Part shown: piece by piece, positions 15,992-24,009 of the stretch
Layout of the letters: each line of letters opens with the position of its first letter
Numbering within the stretch: position 1 is the first letter of the stretch
Translations under genes and position numbers: made by a program
NCBI GenBank assembly: GCA_964551305.1
Contig: CAZKBT010000038.1
Location: 1 to 30,792 of the forward strand
Direction: 5' to 3'
Source of the DNA: JBAZDC01 sp041654595
GTDB taxonomy: Bacteria > Pseudomonadota > Gammaproteobacteria > Burkholderiales > Burkholderiaceae_B
DNA length: 30,792 nucleotides
The notes under the pieces: model-generated
Told to the model about the DNA's origin: nothing
Database searches by the model: none
Seen by the model: only the letters and a program-made list of their open reading frames with translations

Positions 15992-16771
15992 CTAGAAGGT
16001 GCCGGGGTAGGCGCCACCGTCGAGCAGCCAGTTCTGGCCCGTGATGTAGCCGGCATGAGCGCTGCACAGGAAAGCGCATGCGCGTCCCAACTCCATCGGA
16101 TCGCCGAAGCGTCCCGCCGGGCAGCGCGCCGTCCATTCCTGCTCGATGTCGACCAGGGTCTTGCCTTGTATGTCCGCATCCGCCTGCAAGGTGGCGACCA
16201 GGCGATCCGTGGCGAACGGGCCGGGCAGAAGATTGTTGATGGTGACGTTGTGGGCCGCCGTCTTTCTGGCCAGTCCGGCGACGAAGCCGGTTAGTCCGCT
16301 GCGCGCGCCGTTGGACAATCCCAGGATGTCGATCGGCGCCTTGACGGCGGCCGACGTAATGTTCACGATGCGTCCGAAGCGCCGGGCCATCATGCCGTCG
16401 ACGGTCAGCCGGATCAGTTCGATCGGTGTAAACATATTGTTGTTCAGCGCGGTCATCCAATCGTCATGGGTCCACTCGCGGAAGTCGCCAGGCTTGGGGC
16501 CCGCCGTATTGTTGATCAGCATGTCGGGCTCGGGACAGGCGGATATCACTTTGTCGCGGCCTTGCTCGGTGGTGACGTCCGCCGCCACCGCCTGGATCTT
16601 GACGCCCGTGGCCGCCCGGATTTCCTCCGCGGCCTGCTCCAGCGCTTCCCGGCCGCGCGCGACGAGGGTGAGATTCACGCCTTCTTCGGCGAGCGCCACG
16701 GCGCACGCGCGGCCCAGGCCTTTGCTTGCTCCGCACACAATGGCGTGGCGATTTTCAATTTGCAAGTTCAT
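15992..16771 (-). CDS. Atypical SDR-family oxidoreductase without the YxxxK active site
   Basis: The 259-residue Rossmann-fold protein has the nucleotide-binding GASKGLG at 14-20, NNTAGPKPG near 87-95 (classical NNAG), the active-site serine region NITSAA at 138-142 and a C-terminal GQNWLLDGGAYPGTF. The classical catalytic Tyr and Lys are replaced: the aligned segment reads LGLSNGARSGLTGF, with Leu150 and Asn154 at those positions. A known group of 3-oxoacyl-ACP-reductase-like SDRs shows this, so it is probably an ancestral property rather than decay. The reaction is unknown. The ATG at 16771 follows AAGGA and the gene lies 20 bases after the hydratase gene. Confidence 0.85.
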   Translation of the reverse strand: MNLQIENRHAIVCGASKGLGRACAVALAEEGVNLTLVARGREALEQAAEEIRAATGVKIQAVAADVTTEQGRDKVISACPEPDMLINNTAGPKPGDFREWTHDDWMTALNNNMFTPIELIRLTVDGMMARRFGRIVNITSAAVKAPIDILGLSNGARSGLTGFVAGLARKTAAHNVTINNLLPGPFATDRLVATLQADADIQGKTLVDIEQEWTARCPAGRFGDPMELGRACAFLCSAHAGYITGQNWLLDGGAYPGTF

Positions 16772-16791
16772 GGTGCGGCATCCTTTTCGTG

Positions 16792-17562
16792 TTAGACAAA
16801 ACGGGCGTCGACCGAGCCGAACGGATCGTATTTGGCGCAGATCCGGGTGGGCTTGTCGATGGCGTATTGTTTCGTAAAGGAGCCGGACATCACATGCATG
16901 CCGGCTTGCAGCTCGAGGCCGAATTCGGCCAGCTTGTTCGCCAGCCATGCCACGGAGGCGACGCCGCCTTTTTCCAGGACGTTGGCGCCCATGGCCTGCT
17001 CGACGTGAGCTCCGTCGATGCTGAGGTCCAGCGTGGCGCGGGCCAGCTCCCGGTTGCCGGCGTTCAGGGCGACCGGCGTGCCGGTGACGTAGGAATGCTG
17101 TTGGGCGTTATCGGCCAGGGCCAGGGGCAGGTCCTTGGCGAAGGGACCGCGCACTTCGATGACTTCCAGCGCGGGCGCGACGTGACTGACGGCGTCCAGC
17201 GCGTCTTCGTACGTGATGCCGGGCCCTTTCAATGTCTTGCCTATCGTCAGGCAGAGTTCCATTTCGACGCCGGGAGGCATCATGGCGGCGCGTTCGAACG
17301 TGTGGCCGCTTGGCTTGCACCCGCTTTGCAGCAGGTAGCCGAAGCACGGTTCATGAACGTTTTGCTGCTGCTGCATGGCTTTGGCCGTCAGGCCGACTTT
17401 CCAGCCGCTTTGGCGTTCACCTTGGGCCACCCTGCGGCGCAGGATGTCCAGCTGCACGTGATAGGCCTTTGCCAGGTCGAGCTTGCCGGACAGTTCCGAC
17501 GGCATATGGCGTCCTTGCTGCAACGCTTCCCACAGCTGATCCGCGATAAGGTGCGTGTCCAT
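16792..17562 (-). CDS. 2-keto-4-pentenoate hydratase / 4-oxalocrotonate decarboxylase family protein (MhpD-like)
   Basis: The 256-residue protein belongs to the FAH-related hydratase/decarboxylase family of MhpD, XylJ and DmpH. Visible marks are GWKVGLTAKAMQ near 53-64, a metal-site ExE pair (PGVEMELCLTIG), the VAPALEVIEVRG segment and MSGSFTKQY near the end. Family members add water to 2-hydroxy-dienoates or decarboxylate oxalocrotonate in the lower part of aromatic meta-cleavage pathways. Here there is no ring-cleavage gene; the partners are an aminotransferase (4 bases upstream) and an amino acid importer. The substrate may be an unsaturated 2-oxo acid made by transamination. Confidence 0.82.
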   Translation of the reverse strand: MDTHLIADQLWEALQQGRHMPSELSGKLDLAKAYHVQLDILRRRVAQGERQSGWKVGLTAKAMQQQQNVHEPCFGYLLQSGCKPSGHTFERAAMMPPGVEMELCLTIGKTLKGPGITYEDALDAVSHVAPALEVIEVRGPFAKDLPLALADNAQQHSYVTGTPVALNAGNRELARATLDLSIDGAHVEQAMGANVLEKGGVASVAWLANKLAEFGLELQAGMHVMSGSFTKQYAIDKPTRICAKYDPFGSVDARFV

Positions 17563-17566
17563 TCTT

Positions 17567-18745
17567 TCAGCGTCCCGTTTCCATCGTGTTCATGAATGCC
17601 GCCAGGCGGTCCAGGCCGTTGCGTATCCGGTCGGGCTCGCTGGCGTAGCACCAGCGCAGGTAGCCTTCGCCTTCCTGGCCGAAAGCCAGGCCCGGCGCCA
17701 GGCCCAGGCCGGTCCGCACAAGCAGCTGCTTGCAGAACGCGAGGCTGTCCGCGGCTTTTTCGGCGCGAAAGAACGTGTACATGGCGCCTTGTGGAGCGCC
17801 CGGAACCCGGATGCCGGGTATGGTCTTCAGGCCCGCTTCCAGCGCGTCGCGTCCTCGCCGCAGGCGGGTGGTGTCTTTCTCGATGTCCGGCTCTCCCTGC
17901 TCCAGGGCGGCTTTGCCGGCCAACTGCACGAAGATCGGGGAGCAGGTCGTGTTGAATTCGATCAGCTTGCTGATCGAGGACAGCATGCCGGCCGGCGCGA
18001 CCAGCCAGCCTAGGCGCCAGCCTGTCATCCGCCAGGCCTTGGAAAAGGAATTGCAGCTGATCACCAGATCGTCCGGCCCGGTCAGGTCGAGAAATGACGG
18101 CGCCGATGGGCCGTCGTAGTACACGCGCTGATAGACGTCGTCGGCGATGATCCATATGCCGTGACGTCGGCAGTGCTCGAGCAGCCGCTCTTGAAGTGCG
18201 CGCGAGGCGGCCCAGCCGGTGGGGTTGTTGGGCGAATTGATGATCAGGGCGCGGGTGCCGGGAGGCAATGCATCCAGCAGGCGTTGTTCGTCGAGCTGCC
18301 ATCCTTGGTCGCCGAACTCCAGCGCCACGGTGGTCACCGATGCGCCCAGCAGTTTGGGCATTTCCACCAAGTTCGGCCATACGGGCGTGACGGCCGTCAC
18401 GCGATCGCCGGGGTTGATGAGAGCCTGCATGGCGATCATCAGCGACGACGTGCCCGATGCCGTGACGGCGATGCGGTCTTCGGCCAGCGTTTTATCGTGT
18501 AGGCGGCATAGATACGCGGACAAGGCGGCCCTGAGCACGGGCATGCCGAGCGTCTGGGCGTAGAACGTCTGGCCCTTGTTCAGCGCGTCCACCGCGGCGG
18601 CGCGTATGTAGTCGGCGGTGGGCTGGTCCGGCTCGCCGAACCAGAAGGGCATCAGGTCGGTCCGTTCCATGCCGGCATTGGCAACGTCGCGAATCAGGGA
18701 AGATCGCAGGCTTTGAACGAGAGGTCGCGCTTGGGGAGTGCTCAT
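17567..18745 (-). CDS. Class I/II PLP-dependent aminotransferase
   Basis: The 392-residue fold-type-I aminotransferase contains NSPNNPTG, the cofactor Asp-Tyr in ADDVYQRVYY, and the PLP lysine in SFSKAWRMTGWRLGW, followed by the phosphate-binding arginine. It should be fully active, unlike the aminotransferase-like MocR protein at the other end of the cluster. It is the first gene of a tightly packed minus-strand series and would remove the amino group from the compound brought in by the HisJ-type importer. Specificity is not readable. The start ATG at 18745 is family-typical. Confidence 0.88.
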   Translation of the reverse strand: MSTPQARPLVQSLRSSLIRDVANAGMERTDLMPFWFGEPDQPTADYIRAAAVDALNKGQTFYAQTLGMPVLRAALSAYLCRLHDKTLAEDRIAVTASGTSSLMIAMQALINPGDRVTAVTPVWPNLVEMPKLLGASVTTVALEFGDQGWQLDEQRLLDALPPGTRALIINSPNNPTGWAASRALQERLLEHCRRHGIWIIADDVYQRVYYDGPSAPSFLDLTGPDDLVISCNSFSKAWRMTGWRLGWLVAPAGMLSSISKLIEFNTTCSPIFVQLAGKAALEQGEPDIEKDTTRLRRGRDALEAGLKTIPGIRVPGAPQGAMYTFFRAEKAADSLAFCKQLLVRTGLGLAPGLAFGQEGEGYLRWCYASEPDRIRNGLDRLAAFMNTMETGR

Positions 18746-18885
18746 AAGTGTGTTGAAGCCGAAGCTCTTGGAATGAAAACAAGTTTATGGGGCGCTCATG
18801 GGCGCAACAAGGTCCAGTATTCGATAAGCGAGGGGTCCACGTGCGGTCCCCGAGGCGAGCCGGCGTGTCCACCGAGGGTACTCAC
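18746..18885 (-). promoter_or_regulatory. Leader region of the aminotransferase-importer cluster
   Basis: These 140 bases separate the YkvI-like gene from the aminotransferase gene. Read on the minus strand, a weak -35 (TTGTTG) and -10 (TAAACT) are spaced 17 bases apart about 45 bases before the start codon. An interrupted inverted repeat at 18832-18851 (GGGGTCC, 6-base loop, GGTCCCC, with one central mismatch in each arm) could be a terminator stem for the upstream gene or an operator; no T-run follows. Confidence 0.35.
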
Positions 18886-19947
18886 CTATCTGCGGACTCG
18901 AAACCAGTTGATGACGATGGCGGCGATCAGTATCAGACCGACCACGCCCAGCATCGGGTAGACGGTACCGATCAGCTTGCTGAAGCCGAGCTGGCTCAAG
19001 CCCAGGCCGACCACGGTAAATATAGCACTGAGCCATTTGAACCGGGCCGACGCCGGCGTGGCGAAACGCGCGGCGAAGGCGAAGAACATGCCGACGGCCG
19101 TGCTGTAGATCATGCAGACCAGGGATATCGACATGAGTACCGCCAGCGCGGGATGAATGCGGTCAGCCAGGGCCAAGGTCGGTATTTCTATGCCTTGCAG
19201 ATGGTTGATGTTGGCGAAAAGCCCCGCATTGAGCAAGAATAGCAGCAGTCCCAGCCCCAGTCCCCCCATGATGCCGCCCAGGCCCGCCTGTTTCGACGAT
19301 CGCGTCATGCCGCCGATGACCGCCAGCATGGGAAAGCCGACGGCGATATTGAACGACGCATAAAGTAGCGCGCCGAAGGCCCAGTTGGAAACCGGCCAGT
19401 CCGAGCTGATGGTCGGGTTTGCCTGGGCCGATTCGTTCAACACGGCCATCGTCCCGTCGCTGGTCACGATGGAGTAGACGGTGATGATGAGCACCATGGC
19501 CAGCAGAAACGGCATGACCGCGCTGATCAGGTTGACGATGCGATCGACATTCATGCAAAGCGTGACGATCACCAGCACGGTCATCACAATGCCACCGAAC
19601 AGGGGGGCGACGCCATATTGCTCGGCAAAGGTCGAGCCGCTGCCGGCCAGCATCACGACTCCCACGCCGAACAGGAAGAACGACAAGATCACGTCCACCA
19701 CGAATCCGGCCTGCTTGCCGAACAGGTTGTAGAGCACATCTTTGTGGGAGCCGGCCTGCATGTTGGAGCTGATCTGGGCGATTTGCATGCCAAGGAAGGC
19801 GAAAAGCACGCCGCTGACCAGTGTGCCGACCACGCCGATGGCGCCATAGCCGGTAAAGAATTGAAGGACTTCCTGGCCTGAGGCAAAGCCGCCGCCGATG
19901 ACCACGGACATGTAGGCCAGGGCGATTTGGATGGAATGCTTATTCAT
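18886..19947 (-). CDS. YkvI-family membrane protein, probable transporter
   Basis: The 353-residue polytopic protein has about ten hydrophobic segments and the family's N-terminal signature VVIGGGFASGQEVLQFF, in which a glycine-rich break interrupts the first helix as in APC-type transporters. Members of the YkvI group are uncharacterised transporter-like proteins related to amino acid permeases. AGAGA precedes the ATG at 19947. It lies between gshA and the aminotransferase gene on the same strand with 140-156 base gaps, so it may be expressed independently. A role in amino acid transport for the neighbouring cluster is possible but unproven. Confidence 0.75.
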   Translation of the reverse strand: MNKHSIQIALAYMSVVIGGGFASGQEVLQFFTGYGAIGVVGTLVSGVLFAFLGMQIAQISSNMQAGSHKDVLYNLFGKQAGFVVDVILSFFLFGVGVVMLAGSGSTFAEQYGVAPLFGGIVMTVLVIVTLCMNVDRIVNLISAVMPFLLAMVLIITVYSIVTSDGTMAVLNESAQANPTISSDWPVSNWAFGALLYASFNIAVGFPMLAVIGGMTRSSKQAGLGGIMGGLGLGLLLFLLNAGLFANINHLQGIEIPTLALADRIHPALAVLMSISLVCMIYSTAVGMFFAFAARFATPASARFKWLSAIFTVVGLGLSQLGFSKLIGTVYPMLGVVGLILIAAIVINWFRVRR

Positions 19948-20103
19948 ATGGTTGTCTCTTTATGGATTGATAGACGTGGTTTGGCAGCGGGGTCCGGCGC
20001 CTGCGGCGGGCAGCGCCCGGCCGGCTTGTCGCCTGTCGTTATTTATCGGTGGGAACCCGCTTGGGGGCCAAATGGGCGCTATGGTAGCACCGGCGCCCCG
20101 CGA

Positions 20104-21681
20104 TTACCAAAAAGCGCCGCTGCCCGGCTTCAGGACTTCTTGATAGCGTGCCACGTAGCTATCGAAGCTTTCCGTGTCGCTGTCTTCCAGGTTTTTTTGA
20201 GCGGCGAACGACGTCGTCGCCATGTCCTGGTAGTATTTTTCGAGATCGGCCGGCAGCGGCGGGCTGCGTAAGGCGTCCCGATGGCGCAGGCTCAGGGCCA
20301 GCGCATGCTCGTGCTGCCCTTGCTTCTGGTCTCGCATGGCCTGCAGCCATTGCGCCGACAGCGTTTTTTCCGGGTCTTCGACTCTTTCGGCCTGAACCGC
20401 CAGAGCGGCGCCGTAGGCCTGGGTGTCGTGAACGTGGTCAAGCAGCCGCGCGTAGGGCGCCATATTCCCGACGAGTTCCCGGCCCCATTCCTGGAGTCCG
20501 ATGGGCCGATTGCTTTTGATCAGGACCAGGCCCGGCTTGCGGCCTTCCTTTACCACCGTGGAGAAATTGTCGTTGCTGTCCCGGCAAAAGCCGTTGTTCG
20601 GGAAGAAAGCGCTTTCCTCCATGGCGCAATACAGCAGAAATACGTCCAGGAAGTGAGCCGTATCCTTGGAGATGCCGATCGGCGAGAAGGGGTCGATGTC
20701 CAGGCAGCGTACTTCGACGTACTGCACGCCGCGCAAGGCCAGCGCGCTAATCGGGCGCTCGCCTCGGGCGGTCGTGCGTTTGGGGCGTATGCTGGAATAG
20801 TACTCGTTCTCGATCTGGAGGACGTTGGTGTTCAGTTGTACCCATCGGCCATCGCGATGGGTGCCGATGGCTTCGTAAGGTGGCCACGGCGTGGTGACCG
20901 CTGCATGCATGCGGCGCAGGAATGTTTCCAGGTCGTTGTAACAGAGCTCCAGATCCGATTGCGCCTTGTTCTTATAGCCCAGATCGCTCATGCGCAGACT
21001 GGTGGCATGTGGCAGGTACAGGGTATCGTCGTCGAAGGCTTCCAGGTCATGCGGCAGGCCTTGCAGGAACTGTCGCGACACGGCGGGCGATGCGCCGAAC
21101 AAGTACATCAGCAGCCAGGAGAATCGGGTGAAATTGCGGATCAGGGCCAGATAGCCCTTGGAGCGCTGGTCTTCGGGAGACGAGCCGCGAATGCCGATGA
21201 CGTTCCAGAGCGCATCGGGCAGGGAAAAGTTGTAATGCACGCCCGCGATGCATTGCATGGCCTTGCCGTAGCGCTCCGCCAGGCCGGCACGGTAGACGTG
21301 CTTGAGCATGCCGCTGTTGGATTTTCCGTATCGGGCGATGGGAATGTCGCTTTCCGGCGGAAGGTGGGCGGGCATGGAGTGGTTCCAGATCAGTTCGCGA
21401 TCCAGGTGTTGGCTGACGAACCGGTGCGTGTCCTCCAGTTCACGGAGCATCGCATCGGGTGTATCGTGCGGCGGGGTGATCAGCTCCAGCAAGGCTTCGG
21501 AATAATCCGTCGTGATCCGCTCGTGCGTCAGGGCTGCGCCCAATGGCGGCGGGTGGCCTGTGTCGGCCAGCTTGCCCGTTTCGGTTACGCGCAGGCCTTC
21601 TTTTTCTATTCCCCGCTTGATGTCCTGGAGCAGCGTCGGATCGTTTTCCAGCAGGGTGTGGCGGGAGGCAGGGACGGTCAT
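20104..21681 (-). CDS. gshA: Glutamate-cysteine ligase
   Basis: This enzyme of about 525 residues joins glutamate and cysteine using ATP, the first step of glutathione synthesis in the cytoplasm. It matches the E. coli-type GshA in length and motifs: GIEKEGLRV near the start, the metal/ATP region LNTNVLQIENEYYSSIRPKR, YVEVRCLDIDPFSP, and FFPNNGFCRDSNDN. The start at ATG 21681 is chosen over a TTG at 21699; neither has a strong ribosome-binding site. The neighbours are unrelated, and the 156-base gap downstream contains GC-rich hairpins but no clear terminator. Confidence 0.92.
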   Translation of the reverse strand: MTVPASRHTLLENDPTLLQDIKRGIEKEGLRVTETGKLADTGHPPPLGAALTHERITTDYSEALLELITPPHDTPDAMLRELEDTHRFVSQHLDRELIWNHSMPAHLPPESDIPIARYGKSNSGMLKHVYRAGLAERYGKAMQCIAGVHYNFSLPDALWNVIGIRGSSPEDQRSKGYLALIRNFTRFSWLLMYLFGASPAVSRQFLQGLPHDLEAFDDDTLYLPHATSLRMSDLGYKNKAQSDLELCYNDLETFLRRMHAAVTTPWPPYEAIGTHRDGRWVQLNTNVLQIENEYYSSIRPKRTTARGERPISALALRGVQYVEVRCLDIDPFSPIGISKDTAHFLDVFLLYCAMEESAFFPNNGFCRDSNDNFSTVVKEGRKPGLVLIKSNRPIGLQEWGRELVGNMAPYARLLDHVHDTQAYGAALAVQAERVEDPEKTLSAQWLQAMRDQKQGQHEHALALSLRHRDALRSPPLPADLEKYYQDMATTSFAAQKNLEDSDTESFDSYVARYQEVLKPGSGAFW

Positions 21682-21819
21682 TGAGGAGGGTCTTTTCAAC
21701 GGTGTTGGTTTGTCGCACGGATTTTAACCGAGTGGGTGTATGCTGCGATCATAACCCTGGATTCATGCGAGCCCGTAGGGCGGTAAAGTAGGCGTCTTTC
21801 ATAGGTAAGAGAGTTCTTC

Positions 21820-22362
21820 ATGATCAAAAGGTTGATGCGTCAAGGGTATATGCTGATGCGCGCCGCGGCCGTGGCAAGCGCGGCGCTGGCGTTGGCCGGC
21901 TGCTCCCCTGATTACAACTGGCGCGCTGTGACAGTGGGCGATGGGATCGCGACCGGCTTTTTTCCCGATCGTCCTCGCGTCCAGGAGCGGACGGTGAGCT
22001 ACGACGGGCACGACATCGTGTTCAGCATGAGTGCGGCCTCGGTCGCCGGCGCGCTTTTCACCGTGTCCTACGCCGTCCTGCCGCCGCCGTTGGCGCAGGA
22101 TGCGCAAGCCGCCGCGAGGCTCGGCCAAAGCGTGCAGGGGTCGCTGTATCAGAATCTCGGCGCGTCGCTGCCTGAGAACTTGCCTCTGTTTGGAGAGCGG
22201 TTCGACATACGTGGCAGTCCGGCGGGAAAGCCTATTCGTCTTCAAGGCGCGGTTTGGCTGACGTCCGGCGTTTTGGTCGAAGGGGCCGTGGTGGCTGATG
22301 CGGCGTCGTATCCCGAGGAGCAGGCTCGTCAATTTTTTCAGGGCTTGCAGGTAGGCCGTTGA
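21820..22362 (+). CDS. Predicted lipoprotein of unknown function
   Basis: The 180-residue product has a hydrophobic signal ending in the lipobox LALAGC, so Cys28 should be lipidated. The mature domain (SPDYNWRAV at its start, a central FPDRPRVQERTVSYDG segment, C-terminal ARQFFQGLQVGR) resembles a conserved proteobacterial hypothetical protein; I do not know a function. GAGAG lies 6 bases before the ATG at 21820. The last 131 bases overlap the 3' end of the convergent LuxR-type gene. Confidence 0.75.
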   Translation: MIKRLMRQGYMLMRAAAVASAALALAGCSPDYNWRAVTVGDGIATGFFPDRPRVQERTVSYDGHDIVFSMSAASVAGALFTVSYAVLPPPLAQDAQAAARLGQSVQGSLYQNLGASLPENLPLFGERFDIRGSPAGKPIRLQGAVWLTSGVLVEGAVVADAASYPEEQARQFFQGLQVGR

Positions 22363-22564
22363 GATAGTTTTGCAGCTCGCCGGCTTGCATGGCCAGCGTG
22401 ATCGCTGCCTGGCGGCCGTACACGCCCAGCTTTCTGCATGCGTTGTGGATGTGGAAGTTGATGGTTCGTTCACTGAGCTGCAGAATGACGCCCACCTCCC
22501 AGCTCGTTTTGCCCGATGCGGCCCAGCCCAGGCAGGTGATTTCCCTTTTGCTAAGTCTCTTCAT
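22232..22564 (-). CDS. LuxR-type DNA-binding protein (HTH domain only)
   Basis: The 110-residue protein begins directly with a LuxR/GerE helix-turn-helix (residues about 3-65: LSKREITCLGWAASGKTSWEVG, then LSERTINFHIHNACRKLGV). The motif style (SWEVGVIL, NFHIHNA) is like the quorum-sensing LuxR branch, but there is no autoinducer or receiver domain. A GGAGA site precedes the ATG, so expression is believable. Residues after about 67 form a proline- and charge-rich tail encoded antisense to the lipoprotein gene. It is divergent from metX; regulation of metX or of the lipoprotein gene is possible but not shown. Confidence 0.72.
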   Translation of the reverse strand: MKRLSKREITCLGWAASGKTSWEVGVILQLSERTINFHIHNACRKLGVYGRQAAITLAMQAGELQNYLNGLPASPEKIDEPAPRDTTPHQPPRPLRPKRRTSAKPRLEDE

Positions 22565-22703
22565 ATCGTCTCCGCGGAAAAGGCAATTATTTCAATTTAG
22601 TTTTAAATGTATCAATTATTTTCATTTAGGAAAAGTGTGATAATGACATGTTTGTCACGGTTGCTAGCCACTAGCGCGGCGTCGATGAAACAAGCGTTGG
22701 TGG

Positions 22704-22709
22704 TAGAAT
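22704..22709 (+). promoter_or_regulatory. Probable -10 box of the metX promoter
   Basis: TAGAAT lies here with only a poor -35 match upstream. The predicted start of transcription (about 22716) falls just before the riboswitch, which supports the assignment. Confidence 0.4.
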
Positions 22710-22720
22710 GTTGACCTTTC

Positions 22721-22780
22721 CAGAGCGCCGATTTGCTTGATCTGCTTGCGGGCGCCTCATAAATCCAGCTAAAGAGGTCC
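22721..22780 (+). ncRNA. SAM-II (SAM-alpha) riboswitch upstream of metX
   Basis: The leader has the compact SAM-II architecture. P1 is GCGCC (22725-22729) pairing with GGCGC (22751-22755). The GATTT that follows P1 (22730-22734) can pair with AAATC (22761-22765) as a pseudoknot stem. The 3' block CATAAATCCAGCTAAAGAGG closely matches the conserved core (ATAAAT, AGCTAAA, AGG) of known metX SAM-II elements as I remember them. The ribosome-binding site AAGAGG (22772-22777) lies inside that core 5 bases from the start codon, so SAM binding would hide it and lower metX translation. Confidence 0.82.
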
Positions 22781-22782
22781 AA

Positions 22783-24009
22783 ATGGCCGATCTATCCGTA
22801 CCTGAATCCCAGGTAAACGTCTTCAACGCACCTACCGGCTCCGTAGGGATCGTCAGTCCTCAGTATCTCTCCTTCGACGAACCTTTGCATCTGGCCAGCG
22901 GCCAGGTGCTGCCCGCCTATGAGCTCGCCATCGAGACCTATGGCGAGCTCAATGCGGACCACAGCAACGCCGTCCTGATCTGTCATGCCCTGAATGCATC
23001 GCATCACGTTGCCGGTCGTGCGCAAGAGGATCCGCAGGACCTCGGCTGGTGGGACAACATGGTCGGTCCTGGCAAGGCGGTGGACACGGAACGATTTTTC
23101 GTGATCGGCATCAATAACCTGGGTTCGTGTTTCGGATCGACGGGACCGGCCAGCGTCAATCCGGCCACCGGCGAGCCCTGGGGGGCGGCATTCCCGATGC
23201 TGACCGTCGAGGATTGGGTCAAGGCGCAGGCCAGGGTGGCGGATTATTTCGGCATCAAGCGGTTCGCCGCCGTGATGGGCGGGTCGCTGGGAGGCATGCA
23301 GGCCTTGAGCTGGGCGATCACCTGCCCGGACCGCGTCGCCCATTGCGTGGTGATCGCCAGCACGCCGCGCCTGTCCGCGCAGAACATCGGTTTTAACGAG
23401 GTTGCCCGGCGCGCCATCATCACGGATCCCGATTTCCACGGCGGCAATTACTATGCGCACGGCACCGTGCCGCGCCGCGGGCTGGCGGTGGCGCGCATGG
23501 TGGGGCACATCACCTATTTGTCCGATGACGACATGGCGGAAAAGTTCGGCCGGGCCCAGCGGGCGCCCGCCGCGAATGGCGCATTCCGCTATGGCTACGA
23601 TGTCGAGTTCGAAGTCGAATCCTATCTGCGCTACCAAGGCGAAAAGTTCTCCACGTACTTCGACGCCAATACCTATTTGTTGACGACGCGCGCGCTGGAT
23701 TACTTCGATCCCGCGCGCCATCATGGTGGTGACCTGGCCGCCGCCATGAAAGCGGCGAACGCGGATTTTCTGCTGGTGTCCTTCACCACGGATTGGCGCT
23801 TTCCGCCGGAGCGCTCGCGTGAAATCGTGCGCGCCCTATTGAACAACAAGCGCCCGGTGACGTACGCGCAGATCGACGCGCCCCATGGCCACGACGCGTT
23901 CCTGCTGGACGACCGCCGGTATCATGCGGTCGTCCAGGGCTATTACGACAGGATTGCGCGGGAGCTGGGCTTGCCGCAGCGTAAAAGTACGACGGGGGTA
24001 TTGGCGTGA
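22783..24009 (+). CDS. metX: Homoserine O-acyltransferase MetX
   Basis: The 408-residue alpha/beta-hydrolase-fold enzyme acylates homoserine, committing it to methionine synthesis. It has the nucleophile elbow MGGSLGGMQ (Ser168), an aspartate in FTTDWRFPP, and the catalytic histidine in APHGHDAFL, plus the family stretch NNLGSCFGSTGPASVNP. Many betaproteobacterial MetX proteins are annotated as succinyl-CoA rather than acetyl-CoA users; the donor is not certain from sequence alone. Translation is likely controlled by the SAM-II element just upstream. Its stop overlaps the metW start (GTGA). Confidence 0.95.
   Translation: MADLSVPESQVNVFNAPTGSVGIVSPQYLSFDEPLHLASGQVLPAYELAIETYGELNADHSNAVLICHALNASHHVAGRAQEDPQDLGWWDNMVGPGKAVDTERFFVIGINNLGSCFGSTGPASVNPATGEPWGAAFPMLTVEDWVKAQARVADYFGIKRFAAVMGGSLGGMQALSWAITCPDRVAHCVVIASTPRLSAQNIGFNEVARRAIITDPDFHGGNYYAHGTVPRRGLAVARMVGHITYLSDDDMAEKFGRAQRAPAANGAFRYGYDVEFEVESYLRYQGEKFSTYFDANTYLLTTRALDYFDPARHHGGDLAAAMKAANADFLLVSFTTDWRFPPERSREIVRALLNNKRPVTYAQIDAPHGHDAFLLDDRRYHAVVQGYYDRIARELGLPQRKSTTGVLA

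Noticed and set aside
19948..20103. GC-rich inverted repeats after gshA as a terminator
   Set aside because: Several GGCGC/GCGCC pairings exist, but with no T-run and large loops they are expected by chance in such GC-rich DNA.
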